64,000 nucleotides of DNA. Origin: CAWFGW01 sp963849955. Its GTDB lineage: Bacteria > Bacteroidota > Bacteroidia > Cytophagales > JAAEPT01. Shown here piece after piece: positions 33,672 through 43,007 of this stretch; the stretch's first letter is position 1, and each line of letters begins with the position of its first letter. Made by a program: the position numbers and the translations under genes. The notes under the pieces were generated by a model, which saw nothing but the letters and a program-made list of their open reading frames with translations, was not told the origin of the DNA and searched no databases. The DNA lies in contig CAWKJU010000009.1 in the NCBI GenBank assembly GCA_963849955.1, positions 248,001 to 312,000 on the forward strand. The letters are read 5' to 3'.

Positions 33672-35402
33672 ATGCCAGTTAACAGAAACGCGCTCATTCG
33701 GTACACCACTTTAGACAACTGCCTCAGAAACAAGTACCGTAAGTGGACACTCGATGATTTAATTGACGCCTGCTCTGAGGCACTGTATGAATTTGAAGGA
33801 ATCGACAAAGGTGTTAGCAAGCGTACGGTACAAATGGATTTGCAAATTATGCGCAGTGAAAAACTGGGATATAATGCTCCAATAGTAGTGATTGATAAAA
33901 AGTATTATACGTATTCCAATTCTGAGTACTCAATTACCAACATTCCACTTACTGATCAAGATTTAGGTAAACTATCGGAAGTGGTGACCATACTGAAACA
34001 GTTTAAAGGCTTTACACATTTTAAAGAATTGAGCGGCATGCTCCAACGGTTGGAAGACAAAGTGCACACGTCAAAAACCCGAGAAAGATCTATAATTGAT
34101 TTAGAGAAAAATGAATCATTGAAAGGTTTGGAGTTTATTGACCCTATTTATCAATCGATTTTAAAGAAAAAGTGCCTCAACATCACTTACCAATCGTTTA
34201 AGGCAAGACATGAAAACACTTTTGTTTTTCACCCCATCCTGTTAAAGGAACATAGAAATCGATGGTTTGTCCTCGGAAAGAAAAATAAACGGAAAGAGAC
34301 TCTATTGTTAGCACTTGACCGAATAATCAACCTATCGGACTGTGAAACACCAATCATGGATTATGACGAAAAATATTTCTCTGATTTCTTCCAACATGTC
34401 ATTGGAGTAAGTGTAAACGAAGGACAAGCCCCACAAGAAATTGTGTTGCTTGCTACCCATGTGAATGCACCATATTTAGAAACAAAACCACTCCACCACA
34501 GTCAAAAAACGTTGAAAAAGACTAATGAGGGTACGTATTTTTCTCTGTTTGTTCAACACAACTTTGAATTAGAACGAGACATACTTGCATTTGGCGACCG
34601 CATAAAGGTAGTTTCTCCACCCCGCCTTCGATCAATCATTATGCATCGCCTATCTCATTCGCTTGACTTGTATAAAACTGAGTTAAACACAAGTTTACTC
34701 AAAAATTACAGTCAACAACTAGAAGCGAAAGGATCAATAATTAACGATAACATTTACACAAAAAAAGAAATTGGAATAATGGGGAAACTCATTAAAACCT
34801 ATTACGACAACCAACCAGACACTCACAACGAAACGTTTGCTATCCGCGAACTTTTCATTAAGATCCCTCAATTGGCTAGTGTCTGCTTGAACAGTAATTT
34901 AAAAAAAATATTAAGTCATTTAGACAAACAGGTGTTTCTGACAAAAGCCATCTTTTTCACAAAACTACCGGAAGCAAATTGGTACGTCACGTGGCACCAA
35001 GACCTGGCTATTAATGTGATGAAAAAAATTGACACTAATGGGTACTCAGGTTGGACAGTAAAAGAAAATGTAATAAGTGTAATTCCTCCTGAGGAGATTA
35101 TAAGGTCCATAATTACTATTCGCATTCACTTAGATGATACAAACCAGGAAAATGGAGGGCTCAAAATTATTACTGGCTCACATAAAAAAAGACTTACTGA
35201 TGATGAAATTAAACTAATCACTAACAACGCCTTGCCAACCACTTGTGACATTTCATCTGGAGGAATACAAATAATGAAACCTTTATTGCTACACGCATCA
35301 AATAAGTCAACTAATAACAAACCGAGAAGAGTTATTCATCTGGAGTTTAGTGCAACTACGCTACCTAACGGATTAGCTTGGCGTGAACATCATAACATAT
35401 AA
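33672..35402 (+). CDS. WYL-domain regulator fused to a PhyH-like 2OG-Fe(II) dioxygenase
   Basis: 576 residues. The first ~340 form a WYL transcription factor: a winged helix-type N-terminus (LIRYTTLDNCLRNKYRKWTLDDL, VSKRTVQMDLQIMR) and a WYL ligand-binding domain (CLNITYQSFKARHENTFVFHPILLKEHRNRWFVLGK) with its C-terminal extension. Residues ~345-576 resemble phytanoyl-CoA dioxygenases: WHQDLAINV (HxD), LLHASNKST (distal His) and RRVIHLEFS (Arg for 2-oxoglutarate). A single frame joins the two. WYL proteins commonly control RNA-repair and defense operons, often sensing nucleic-acid ligands. The dioxygenase might modify or sense damaged RNA; that is inference. Divergent from the array operon. 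Confidence 0.88.
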   Translation: MPVNRNALIRYTTLDNCLRNKYRKWTLDDLIDACSEALYEFEGIDKGVSKRTVQMDLQIMRSEKLGYNAPIVVIDKKYYTYSNSEYSITNIPLTDQDLGKLSEVVTILKQFKGFTHFKELSGMLQRLEDKVHTSKTRERSIIDLEKNESLKGLEFIDPIYQSILKKKCLNITYQSFKARHENTFVFHPILLKEHRNRWFVLGKKNKRKETLLLALDRIINLSDCETPIMDYDEKYFSDFFQHVIGVSVNEGQAPQEIVLLATHVNAPYLETKPLHHSQKTLKKTNEGTYFSLFVQHNFELERDILAFGDRIKVVSPPRLRSIIMHRLSHSLDLYKTELNTSLLKNYSQQLEAKGSIINDNIYTKKEIGIMGKLIKTYYDNQPDTHNETFAIRELFIKIPQLASVCLNSNLKKILSHLDKQVFLTKAIFFTKLPEANWYVTWHQDLAINVMKKIDTNGYSGWTVKENVISVIPPEEIIRSIITIRIHLDDTNQENGGLKIITGSHKKRLTDDEIKLITNNALPTTCDISSGGIQIMKPLLLHASNKSTNNKPRRVIHLEFSATTLPNGLAWREHHNI

Positions 35403-35590
35403 CCATCAATTAGTGAAATCTCTTAATTTAAAGACTTATCTTTATGGTCAGTCATACCTATCACTAGAATACTCAAAGTATAGAAAGGACAACTCTGATG
35501 AAAGGTGAAAATTACTCTATTAAAAATGAATAACCTGTAACTAATTGATCATTCCTCATTACTAATAATACTTACATCAATACAACCTAC

Positions 35591-36979
35591 ATGAAACACA
35601 TAATTTTGATTCGCCTAAGTATATTATTAACTACTACTTTATTATTGAATAGTTGTGGTAAACAACATCAAGAAGCCTCATCGACTGGTACAATCGCACC
35701 CGAAAATGCACCACTTCTTAAGGATGATGTAACTCCATCTAATAATACAAAACTAGCTTCATTAGTTGAATCACAAGTGTACGACTTCAATGCCTCTGAA
35801 AATTTTGTGACAACTACGCGACATGGAATGAAAATAAATATCCCTTCAGGATGTTTAGAAGATTTAAATGGTAACCCCATTTCTGGTCAAGTAAAATTGG
35901 AAGTTACAGAGTACTACACCGTTGGAGAAATTATCTTAGGTGGAATTTCGATGCACTATAAAGAAGGTGAACAAATTCACCATTTTGAGTCGGATGGCAT
36001 GTTTACTATGCATGCTTCTCAAAACAATAAACCGCTAAAAATAGCTGAGGGAAAACAGATTTCTGCAGTCACTCAAAGGACCAAAACTAATAAAGGATTT
36101 GAGTTTTACGTGATGAATGATACTGCCTGGGAAAAGGACGCAACCAATGACATTGCTGATATCGATCAACAAGTTTTACCGGTTTTACAAAAACCTATCA
36201 ACCCCCACACACCAACGCCTTTAATCCAGTTTAATCCCAACCTATATACACTTGAACAGGATATCAGAAAATATTTACCCGAAAATTCAACAGCCAACAT
36301 GTCACAAAACACCGTTGTTCAACTGGATATTGATATACGGGAAAACCGATGGATTTTAAACAAAAAAAACTGGAAGTTTGACCATAAAATATCAAGAATA
36401 CTCAGAAATAAAGAAGGTGAGAAGGGTAAATTTGATACCATTGAATACACAACCATTTATGCCGTAAGAGGAAATAAAAAATATGAAGAATTAGTCAGTC
36501 AAAAAGAGCAATACGACAAGGAGTTAGCCGCATATAATGAAAATTTTGCCGCTCGTAAAAGTGCTGGACAGTTAAGTGTTGCTGAGCTGAGTCAGGAGTT
36601 AATCATCACCCAGTTTGGGACCTATAACATTGATAGATATCTATCATTGCCCCCTCAATTAATGGTTGAAAAAAACTTTATTATATCTGCACCGATCAAC
36701 ATCACTTCCAATAGTAAAGTTTACATGATTGCTAAAGACAGTAAAAATGTAATCTATCCAATTGATTTAACCGTGTATAAAGACCTGCTTCGTTTCAAGA
36801 AAAATGAACAAAATGCATTAATCGTGATTAATGAAGATAAAATTTATGGTATAAATCAAAAGGTGTTTGAACAGACCGCTAAAAGTCAAATAAACCAACC
36901 ACAATTTGATTTCCAATTAAAAGAATTAGCATTCAATGACGTGGAAAGTTTTGACAAAGCCCTGGAGTCACTATTTTAA
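35591..36979 (+). CDS. Surface lipoprotein of unknown function
   Basis: 462 residues with a lipoprotein signal (TTTLLLNSC, lipobox Cys). The mature protein starts with a beta-sandwich-like segment (TTRHGMKINIPSGCLEDLNGNPISGQVKLEVTEYYTVGEII), a pattern seen in many Bacteroidota lipoproteins with carboxypeptidase-regulatory-like folds. The C-terminal half has no recognised domain. It overlaps the WG-repeat protein gene by 44 nt, so both are translated from one mRNA. Nothing ties it to RNA repair except position. Confidence 0.75.
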   Translation: MKHIILIRLSILLTTTLLLNSCGKQHQEASSTGTIAPENAPLLKDDVTPSNNTKLASLVESQVYDFNASENFVTTTRHGMKINIPSGCLEDLNGNPISGQVKLEVTEYYTVGEIILGGISMHYKEGEQIHHFESDGMFTMHASQNNKPLKIAEGKQISAVTQRTKTNKGFEFYVMNDTAWEKDATNDIADIDQQVLPVLQKPINPHTPTPLIQFNPNLYTLEQDIRKYLPENSTANMSQNTVVQLDIDIRENRWILNKKNWKFDHKISRILRNKEGEKGKFDTIEYTTIYAVRGNKKYEELVSQKEQYDKELAAYNENFAARKSAGQLSVAELSQELIITQFGTYNIDRYLSLPPQLMVEKNFIISAPINITSNSKVYMIAKDSKNVIYPIDLTVYKDLLRFKKNEQNALIVINEDKIYGINQKVFEQTAKSQINQPQFDFQLKELAFNDVESFDKALESLF

Positions 36980-39900
36980 GGCATTCTATTTCCTTAGCTG
37001 TTTTTTATTATCCCAAGTTGTTGTAGCCCAGCACCTCTACCCTATTGTAGATGGCAACTACTGTGGGTTAATCAATCCGTCAGGAGAGAGCAAAGTCCCT
37101 ACTACTTATCATATCTGTAATTATGACCACGCTATGGGTCTGGCATTTGTTAAGAATGAAAAGGGATGGTCGATAAAAAATAATATGGGAGCAACCATCT
37201 CCTCCTTTTATTCTGATACCATCTGGAAGTTTAGTAATGACTACATCATCTGTAAACATACTGGTGGAAGTAGCCTTTTTCAGCTGAAAGGAGCACACCT
37301 CAAACTGATTGAAAAAGCTGATTCAGCGACTCTTTTTCATGACGCAGAAACTCTTTACTTGCGTTTGTACAACAACCACAGCAGCTATTTATTCAACAAA
37401 GAAGGCAGCTATTATTTGAAAGAGCTACAGGTGAATTCCTTTGAAAAAATAAGTAGCCAACATTTTTTAGTATCCAAAGATCACCATTTCGGAATAACAG
37501 ACCTACTCGGAAACACCTATTTAAACATAGAATATGACAGTATTCAACATTATTATGGTGGCCTAAAGTTTTATAAAAACTCAAAAGTAGGTTTCAAAAA
37601 AAAACATTTTTATCTCAACTCAAGAAAAGGTGATCACTCCTATACTTTTTTAACTGCAAGTTATGATTTAATTGAAACCTTCGGAGAACACTATCTAAGA
37701 CTAAAAAAAAGTGATCAACTTATTCTATATCATATTAAAGATCAAAAAAATGTAACCCAGAACTTCAACCATCAAGCGATTCCTTTTACGGAACTTCACC
37801 ACATCTACAAGGTGGGAAACAGGTATGGTCTTACCGATCTGGAAGGTAAAATACTTTCTCAACCCACGTATGATAAATTATTTGACAGTGGTCACCCAAA
37901 TGTCATCATCTATGTGAAAGACAACTTATTTGGTTTTTTGGATGGCAAAGGAAATGAATTAACAGATAATTTATTCGACTCCATTGCTCCGTTCAAAGAA
38001 AAAGGCATATTTCCTCGTTCCTTTACTAAATACAAACAAAACAATTATTTCGGATTGGTCAATATAAAAGGCGACACCCTTTGTGGACCACGCTACGCTG
38101 ATATTCATTTAATCTCAGACGACAGAGCGGCATGCATGCGGACAGACTCATCTGCTCGAATCTTTCTACTTAATAAACGTAATGCTGAGTTAGAGGATTA
38201 TTACGACATTCTGCACATCAAACAATTAGACATCTCCAAGTATTTAATACACACAGGAACTGATGCACTAACCACAAAAATTGGCCCTCATGACAATCGC
38301 TATTTTGCCCATAAAATTTATAATTACGACAATGTATTGAGACAAAATTTCCAGTACAATCTTGCTGACTACTCCAAGGTGGTGCTGAAAAAGGTGAAGA
38401 ATAACCACCTTTTTTTCTGTTACCATTTAAATGAAAACAGCTTTGCACCTACTGATGAAAGCATCACGCTTTTATCAGTGGATCATAGCCATCGAAGTGG
38501 GTATAGATTTTACAACCCCGTGATATATGCTAACGAAACCTATCAATCGACACAATTAATTGATCATACATTTATTAAAGCCGTGGACTTCAACAATAAA
38601 GTCACCTATTTAAACCTCGATTTATCTCCTTTTCTGCTGACTGGTTATGAAGGTAAAACCAAAAAATCGATGCTTGTTTCTGATCATTTTACAGGTTCAA
38701 AATCTTTCCCCAATGTTTTTAAAGTAACCGCATTCGCAGGTGAAGCCAATTACCTGGTGCCACATAACAACTATCAGGAACAACATATACCCATAGGCTA
38801 TGACAGTTTAAAAATCAATGATACCATTATCATAGGTCGCAAAAATAATTACTGGCAAATAGCCAATTACGACTCACTAAAACTTCCAGAAAAAGCAGTT
38901 GACATCAGTTTTAACGACTCCCTTTACTTAACCACTCAGAAACACCGTTCTTATTATATATATGACAAATACGGCAACGAAACCCTGCACTTTGATTCCA
39001 TCACGGTAATAGATGAATCTGTAGACGGGTTAATTTTGATTGAAAAAGACAGCTTATTTAACTTCATAAATCCCGCTGGTAAATTGATTTTAAATGAATG
39101 GGTGGAAGATGTGCAACCCTTTAAAAACGGGTTTTCTTCTGTCAGAAACCAAAACATGTTTAACACTATTAATACCAATGGAGTTGTTATCATTTCCAAC
39201 CAAAGCAAACCACTCTTTTTTAATGCAGCGGGGGTAGCCGTTTATTATCATGAAAAGAATTACGGATTGATCGATTCAACTGGTGAAATCATTGATTCAG
39301 CACATTACTATTTTCTAAAAACAATAGAAAATACGAACCTGTTTATGTTTAAAAATAATAGACAAGATGAATTAGGGATTATATCCTCAACGGGGTTAAA
39401 ACTACAAATAAATGAATTTAAAAAAGTAAGCCATTTAGCCGACAACCTCATTTTGATTACGTCCAAAAAAGGTGTGGGGATATTGAATGCAACCACCGGG
39501 AAAATTGTTTCAAAACCGTCATACAGTAGTATTAAGTATGCAGGTGAAGGTTTTCTTCTTGTCAAGAAAAAAACAAAATGGGGACTTTACAATCAATTTG
39601 GAGCCAAAATTTTGCCATTAAAATACTATGCTATTAGTTACTTTAGATCCAATGGATATGCTATGGCAAAAGGCAAAAAGAACACCTTCTACGTGTTGAC
39701 CGATGGAACGATAACTCAAGATAAACCAGCTGATCCACCAAAGCCCGAGTGTGACATACAACCCTTGATTTTAAATTATCTAGGCGAATATTGTGGAATT
39801 GAAAAGCTGAAGATACCTGCACAATTTCATAAAATCACTCCATTTCGAAATGGTTGTTATTTAGCTGAAAGAAATCATAGATATCTTATTACGAATTTAA

Positions 39901-40028
39901 ATGGCAAAGTATTATTAGAGTCAGACTCGTGGCTGGCTGCCAATATAGTAGATAATTACATCATGAAAGTTCAACTTGAAAACAGCGTTAAGTATTATAA
40001 CCTTAGAACAAAAACGTGGGTGTATTAA
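36936..40028 (+). CDS. Exported WG-repeat protein
   Basis: 1030 residues. A signal peptide (about 12-32, ending VVVAQ) is followed by many WG/KWG-type repeats of ~30-50 residues with the form YGLxxxxGxxxxxxxY: YCGLINPSGE, FGITDLLGN, YGLTDLEGK, FGFLDGKGNE, YFGLVNIKGDT and KWGLYNQFGAKILPLKY. Such repeats make beta-propeller-like surfaces. It overlaps the lipoprotein gene and probably acts with it in the envelope. Start ATG 36936 gives an N-terminus of 11 residues before the hydrophobic core. Confidence 0.85.
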   Translation: MTWKVLTKPWSHYFKAFYFLSCFLLSQVVVAQHLYPIVDGNYCGLINPSGESKVPTTYHICNYDHAMGLAFVKNEKGWSIKNNMGATISSFYSDTIWKFSNDYIICKHTGGSSLFQLKGAHLKLIEKADSATLFHDAETLYLRLYNNHSSYLFNKEGSYYLKELQVNSFEKISSQHFLVSKDHHFGITDLLGNTYLNIEYDSIQHYYGGLKFYKNSKVGFKKKHFYLNSRKGDHSYTFLTASYDLIETFGEHYLRLKKSDQLILYHIKDQKNVTQNFNHQAIPFTELHHIYKVGNRYGLTDLEGKILSQPTYDKLFDSGHPNVIIYVKDNLFGFLDGKGNELTDNLFDSIAPFKEKGIFPRSFTKYKQNNYFGLVNIKGDTLCGPRYADIHLISDDRAACMRTDSSARIFLLNKRNAELEDYYDILHIKQLDISKYLIHTGTDALTTKIGPHDNRYFAHKIYNYDNVLRQNFQYNLADYSKVVLKKVKNNHLFFCYHLNENSFAPTDESITLLSVDHSHRSGYRFYNPVIYANETYQSTQLIDHTFIKAVDFNNKVTYLNLDLSPFLLTGYEGKTKKSMLVSDHFTGSKSFPNVFKVTAFAGEANYLVPHNNYQEQHIPIGYDSLKINDTIIIGRKNNYWQIANYDSLKLPEKAVDISFNDSLYLTTQKHRSYYIYDKYGNETLHFDSITVIDESVDGLILIEKDSLFNFINPAGKLILNEWVEDVQPFKNGFSSVRNQNMFNTINTNGVVIISNQSKPLFFNAAGVAVYYHEKNYGLIDSTGEIIDSAHYYFLKTIENTNLFMFKNNRQDELGIISSTGLKLQINEFKKVSHLADNLILITSKKGVGILNATTGKIVSKPSYSSIKYAGEGFLLVKKKTKWGLYNQFGAKILPLKYYAISYFRSNGYAMAKGKKNTFYVLTDGTITQDKPADPPKPECDIQPLILNYLGEYCGIEKLKIPAQFHKITPFRNGCYLAERNHRYLITNLNGKVLLESDSWLAANIVDNYIMKVQLENSVKYYNLRTKTWVY

Positions 40029-40721
40029 TTAGATTAATGCTTTTCCAATTGCTAAATCAAAGTGCCTTTCATCATAATTTTGTAAAGCTGTATTTGCTCG
40101 ATGGCGAATTTTTCTATTCATTAACCGTCTTTCCCAGCTAGTCATCCACCCACGGTTTACATTCCAGGAATAAGAATATAGTAAATTAGACACTAAGTTC
40201 GCTTCCAGCTTATCAACACGCTGTTGTAATTCACTATCAATTAGTTGTAGGTGTGTAATATATGCTTTGGAATAAACGATTTTAAAATAATAGGAAGGCA
40301 CTAAACAATAATACCTGACACTACGCCCACGCCAAGAACTCCAACTCAATTCATATTTGTAAAATAGCTGCTTGGCCTTCTCAGGCAATGACTTATGCTG
40401 ATCACTATCAATGCAAGCAAACCCAGGCCAAATCCATTCTTTGTTTTCGATTACATACCGATCCCATTTCTTATTTGCTGCTTTTTTAGTGTTACCCCAA
40501 ACCCATTGAGCACCCACATTTAAAATCTCTTGATAGAGGTCAGCATCTTTCCTACGGGCAATATCATCGCGTAAGATCAGGTGTTTGTACCAACCATTTC
40601 TTATCGGTTTTTCTAATGGCACCGGTTCAAGTTCGCTTTTAGCGCGCTTCAACAACCTTAGCTCTTTTTGAATTTGTCTTACCACCTTTCTCCTTTCTTC
40701 TTTCGAATTAAAGCTTTTCAT
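40029..40721 (-). CDS. Tryptophan-rich basic protein downstream of prfH
   Basis: 230 residues, not recognised. Basic helical N-terminus (KEERRKVVRQIQKELRLLKRAKSEL) and a Trp/Tyr-rich middle (NVGAQWVWGN, NKEWIWPGF, YELSWSSWRGRSVRYYCLVPSYYF) ending in MTSWERRLMNRKIRHRANTAL. The charge and aromatic content fit an RNA- or ribosome-binding protein, which is inference only. It overlaps the prfH stop by one base (ATGA-type junction), so it belongs to the rtcB2-prfH operon and is a candidate third component of that repair pathway. Confidence 0.75.
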   Translation of the reverse strand: MKSFNSKEERRKVVRQIQKELRLLKRAKSELEPVPLEKPIRNGWYKHLILRDDIARRKDADLYQEILNVGAQWVWGNTKKAANKKWDRYVIENKEWIWPGFACIDSDQHKSLPEKAKQLFYKYELSWSSWRGRSVRYYCLVPSYYFKIVYSKAYITHLQLIDSELQQRVDKLEANLVSNLLYSYSWNVNRGWMTSWERRLMNRKIRHRANTALQNYDERHFDLAIGKALI

Positions 40722-41362
40722 TATTTTAATTGAACAAATTTTCGTCCTTCAAATACTTTTGTTGCGTTGCCTCTTTCTAAAGACAAGTGCTCTTTCCATA
40801 GCTCATCCTCACGCTTTCGGAGGCCATCCATTTCATGCTGGCGTACCGCTAACTTTATCTTCTCCAATGCTGCTTTCTTATTTTGAAGTTGTGATTTTGA
40901 ATCGGTGGCTGTAGCAGTAACTCCTGTAGGTTTATGGGTTGCTCTTACTGCGGTTTCCACCTTGTTTCGATGTTGTCCACCAGGACCAGAGGCTCGAAAT
41001 GGCTGAAATTCTACTTCGCTTTCATTAAAGGTTTGCACCTCCACATCAACAAAAAAGCTAACTCCCACAAACCAATTTTTCCGTTTGTGAAACTTGCGAT
41101 AAGGACTTTGTCCAATCCACTGAATGGTCCCTTTCCATGTTGCAAGGGCTTTCTGCACCTCTTTTCCTTCTACTCGAATGGAACATGAATTCAAAGTTCC
41201 ATGCTCTGTGCCATCACTTTTTTGAAACACTTCATAGCCAAACCCATAAGTCCGTATTTCAACAAGTAGTGTTTTTAATACTTGAGCAACTACCCAGCAA
41301 CATTCAGCAGGACCCTTTCCTGCTGAAATCTGTATATAGCGTATTTCTCCCTTTTGTTTCAT
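40721..41362 (-). CDS. prfH: Peptide chain release factor homolog PrfH
   Basis: 213 residues. The release factor catalytic domain is clear, with GGQ in ASGPGGQHRNKVETAVRATHKPTGV and a basic tail. The codon-recognition domains of RF1/RF2 are missing and an N-terminal PrfH-specific segment (IRYIQISAGKGPAECCWVVAQVL) is present. PrfH has been linked to ribosomes whose 16S rRNA was cut in the decoding centre: it releases the stalled peptide so that the RtcB-type partner can reseal the rRNA. It lies 5 nt after rtcB2 and overlaps the next gene, as expected for that pathway. Confidence 0.93.
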   Translation of the reverse strand: MKQKGEIRYIQISAGKGPAECCWVVAQVLKTLLVEIRTYGFGYEVFQKSDGTEHGTLNSCSIRVEGKEVQKALATWKGTIQWIGQSPYRKFHKRKNWFVGVSFFVDVEVQTFNESEVEFQPFRASGPGGQHRNKVETAVRATHKPTGVTATATDSKSQLQNKKAALEKIKLAVRQHEMDGLRKREDELWKEHLSLERGNATKVFEGRKFVQLK

Positions 41363-41367
41363 CGTAT

Positions 41368-42765
41368 TTAGTTTTTATCCATTCTTACAATTTGTGGCAT
41401 AAATGTTCCGATGATGTCCACTAGCTCTTTTTGACTTGCCATTACCTGCTCAAGATCTTTGTAAGCAATTGGAGCTTCATCGCTGCCTCCACCAATTAAA
41501 TCAACTCCGTTTCTGCTCAATATCTTTCGCATTTCACTTCCCGAAATCGACTCCTTGGCAGCTTTGCGCGACATTTTCCTTCCTGCACCGTGCGAAGCAC
41601 TTTGTAAGGATTTTTCATTACCCCTTCCTCTTACGAGATAACCCGGAGTTGCCATAGAACCAGGTATTATTCCCAACACCCCTTTCCCTGCTGGAGTAGC
41701 TCCTTTGCGGTGAATCACTAAATCAGAGTGGTCTTCTTTCCAGGCAAAATTGTGGTGATTTTCAACCCTCGCAATCGGTTTTATCCCCAAATACTTACTC
41801 AAATGAAAATGAATCATATCATGACACGCTTTCGCATAATCACCTGCTAAATTCATTGACAACCAGTATTCTTGCCCTGCTTCAGTAGCTAAATCCAGCC
41901 AGGCTAAGTGATGCGCCTGCCGCGGCAACAGGCATTCGTCCATCGCGATCCCCATGTAATGTTTCGCGATTGTCGCACCTAATCCCCGGGAGCCTGAATG
42001 AGACAATAACCCCACATATTCACCTGGAGCGATGCCTAAGTCATTTCCATCATGCAAATCAACCAATCCAAACTCCACAAAGTGATTTCCAGAACCTGAG
42101 GTTCCTAATTGCTTTGCAGCCCTACCGTGTAGTTGTTTGAGCAACGCTGTCGATTGAAAATCAGGATGATCCAACACTTCATGTTCTTGTTGAATCCCAA
42201 GCTCACCTCCTGTCCCAAAGTTGGTTCTTTCCTTCAACGCCATTTTGAACTGGTAGCTGTGTCGTTTCAAGTATGCCGCATTGACATCGTAAATGCTTAA
42301 ACTCATTCTACAGCCGATATCCAACCCAACACCATAGGGAATCACTGCGTTTTCAGTTGCTAATACCCCTCCAATGGGCAAGCCATACCCTTGATGTGCA
42401 TCGGGCATCATCGCTCCTTTTCTAGCAATGGGAAGTCGCATGGCCAATTCCATTTGTTGATAGGCATTACTCGTAATATGCTTTCTACCAAACACATTAA
42501 AATCACCGCTATTCCTCAATAATTGAATCTCAATCTTCTTTTTAAGCGCTACTTCGGGTTCAAATTCTTTTGCCAACTCGTGCAAAAACTCATGCCCTAA
42601 GTAGTTGTGATAATTTTCCTTTACATCATTTAATAGTTCTATTTGCTCCTCCTTCGAAGCATGTTTATAATTTTTAGAAATGATACCTACCGCCAGACTT
42701 ATTGCTCTGTTCGATGCGTATCCAATTAATCGAAGGTCTTTGCCTTTTAATTTAATCTTGCCCAT
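41368..42765 (-). CDS. rtcB2: RtcB-family RNA ligase paired with PrfH (RtcB2)
   Basis: 465 residues, clearly a different paralog from the RtcB at 27 kb. Motifs: MPDAHQGYGLPIGGVLA, YGVGLDIGCRMSLSIYD (metal Cys), GSGNHFVEFG, SHSGSRGLGATIAK, ENHHNFAW, HRKGATPA, GSMATPGYLVRG and the histidine-GMP motif SHGAGRKMSRK. It reseals RNA with 3'-phosphate and 5'-OH ends. Expression appears to be controlled by the attenuator leader at 42.8-43.0 kb. The start ATG 42765 lies 26 nt after a hairpin (42791-42819). Operon: leader, rtcB2, prfH, Trp-rich protein. Confidence 0.95.
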   Translation of the reverse strand: MGKIKLKGKDLRLIGYASNRAISLAVGIISKNYKHASKEEQIELLNDVKENYHNYLGHEFLHELAKEFEPEVALKKKIEIQLLRNSGDFNVFGRKHITSNAYQQMELAMRLPIARKGAMMPDAHQGYGLPIGGVLATENAVIPYGVGLDIGCRMSLSIYDVNAAYLKRHSYQFKMALKERTNFGTGGELGIQQEHEVLDHPDFQSTALLKQLHGRAAKQLGTSGSGNHFVEFGLVDLHDGNDLGIAPGEYVGLLSHSGSRGLGATIAKHYMGIAMDECLLPRQAHHLAWLDLATEAGQEYWLSMNLAGDYAKACHDMIHFHLSKYLGIKPIARVENHHNFAWKEDHSDLVIHRKGATPAGKGVLGIIPGSMATPGYLVRGRGNEKSLQSASHGAGRKMSRKAAKESISGSEMRKILSRNGVDLIGGGSDEAPIAYKDLEQVMASQKELVDIIGTFMPQIVRMDKN

Positions 42766-42790
42766 AAAGCATTAATAGTTTGTATAGCAT

Positions 42791-42819
42791 CATAGGTCAG
42801 ACATGTGTTGTCTGCTATG
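42791..42819 (-). other. Hairpin just before rtcB2
   Basis: On the minus strand CATAG CAGACA pairs with TGTCTG and CTATG (two unpaired nt) around ACACA. It could affect translation start or mRNA stability of rtcB2. Confidence 0.45.
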
Positions 42820-42866
42820 AGCATTTTTAATTTTTAAAATTGTTGGAAGACCAGAAAAAAGAGCAT

Positions 42867-42898
42867 AAAAAAAGTCCTGACGTCTAAGACATCAGGAC
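42867..42898 (-). terminator. Attenuator terminator upstream of rtcB2
   Basis: On the minus strand GTCCTGATGTC pairs with GACGTCAGGAC over 11 bp (one G-U), 3-nt loop TTA (42874-42898), followed by seven T. It lies between promoter and rtcB2 and would stop transcription before the gene. Confidence 0.85.
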
Positions 42899-42946
42899 CG
42901 GATTATTCTACTTACGGTAAATGATTTTACCTGTTTCCGGTCTTAG
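42884..42946 (-). promoter_or_regulatory. Overlapping antiterminator of the rtcB2 leader
   Basis: CTAAGAC in the leader ORF (42946-42940) is complementary to GTCTTAG inside the terminator (42890-42884), and GACCGG (42942-42937) is complementary to CCGGTC (42901-42896), which overlaps the terminator's 5' arm. A third hairpin GGTAAA ATCA TTTACC (42931-42916) contains the leader stop codon. These are mutually exclusive folds, the usual logic of translation-coupled attenuation. Folding by eye only. Confidence 0.6.
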
Positions 42947-42974
42947 TTGCGATATGGTTGTGCTCTAAAAACAT
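42927..42974 (-). CDS. rtcB2 leader peptide (15 aa)
   Basis: ATG 42974 to TAA 42929-42927, encoding MFLEHNHIATKTGNR. A strong Shine-Dalgarno GAAAGGAG (42988-42981) sits 6 nt before the ATG, which is unusual in Bacteroidota and argues for real translation. The stop codon is buried in a downstream hairpin and codons 10-13 form the antiterminator arm. No run of a regulatory amino acid is present, so it probably senses general ribosome progress rather than one charged tRNA. Inference: slow or damaged ribosomes favour readthrough into rtcB2-prfH. Confidence 0.6.
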   Translation of the reverse strand: MFLEHNHIATKTGNR

Positions 42975-43007
42975 AAGTGACTCCTTTCTTGGATAGAACC
43001 AATGACA

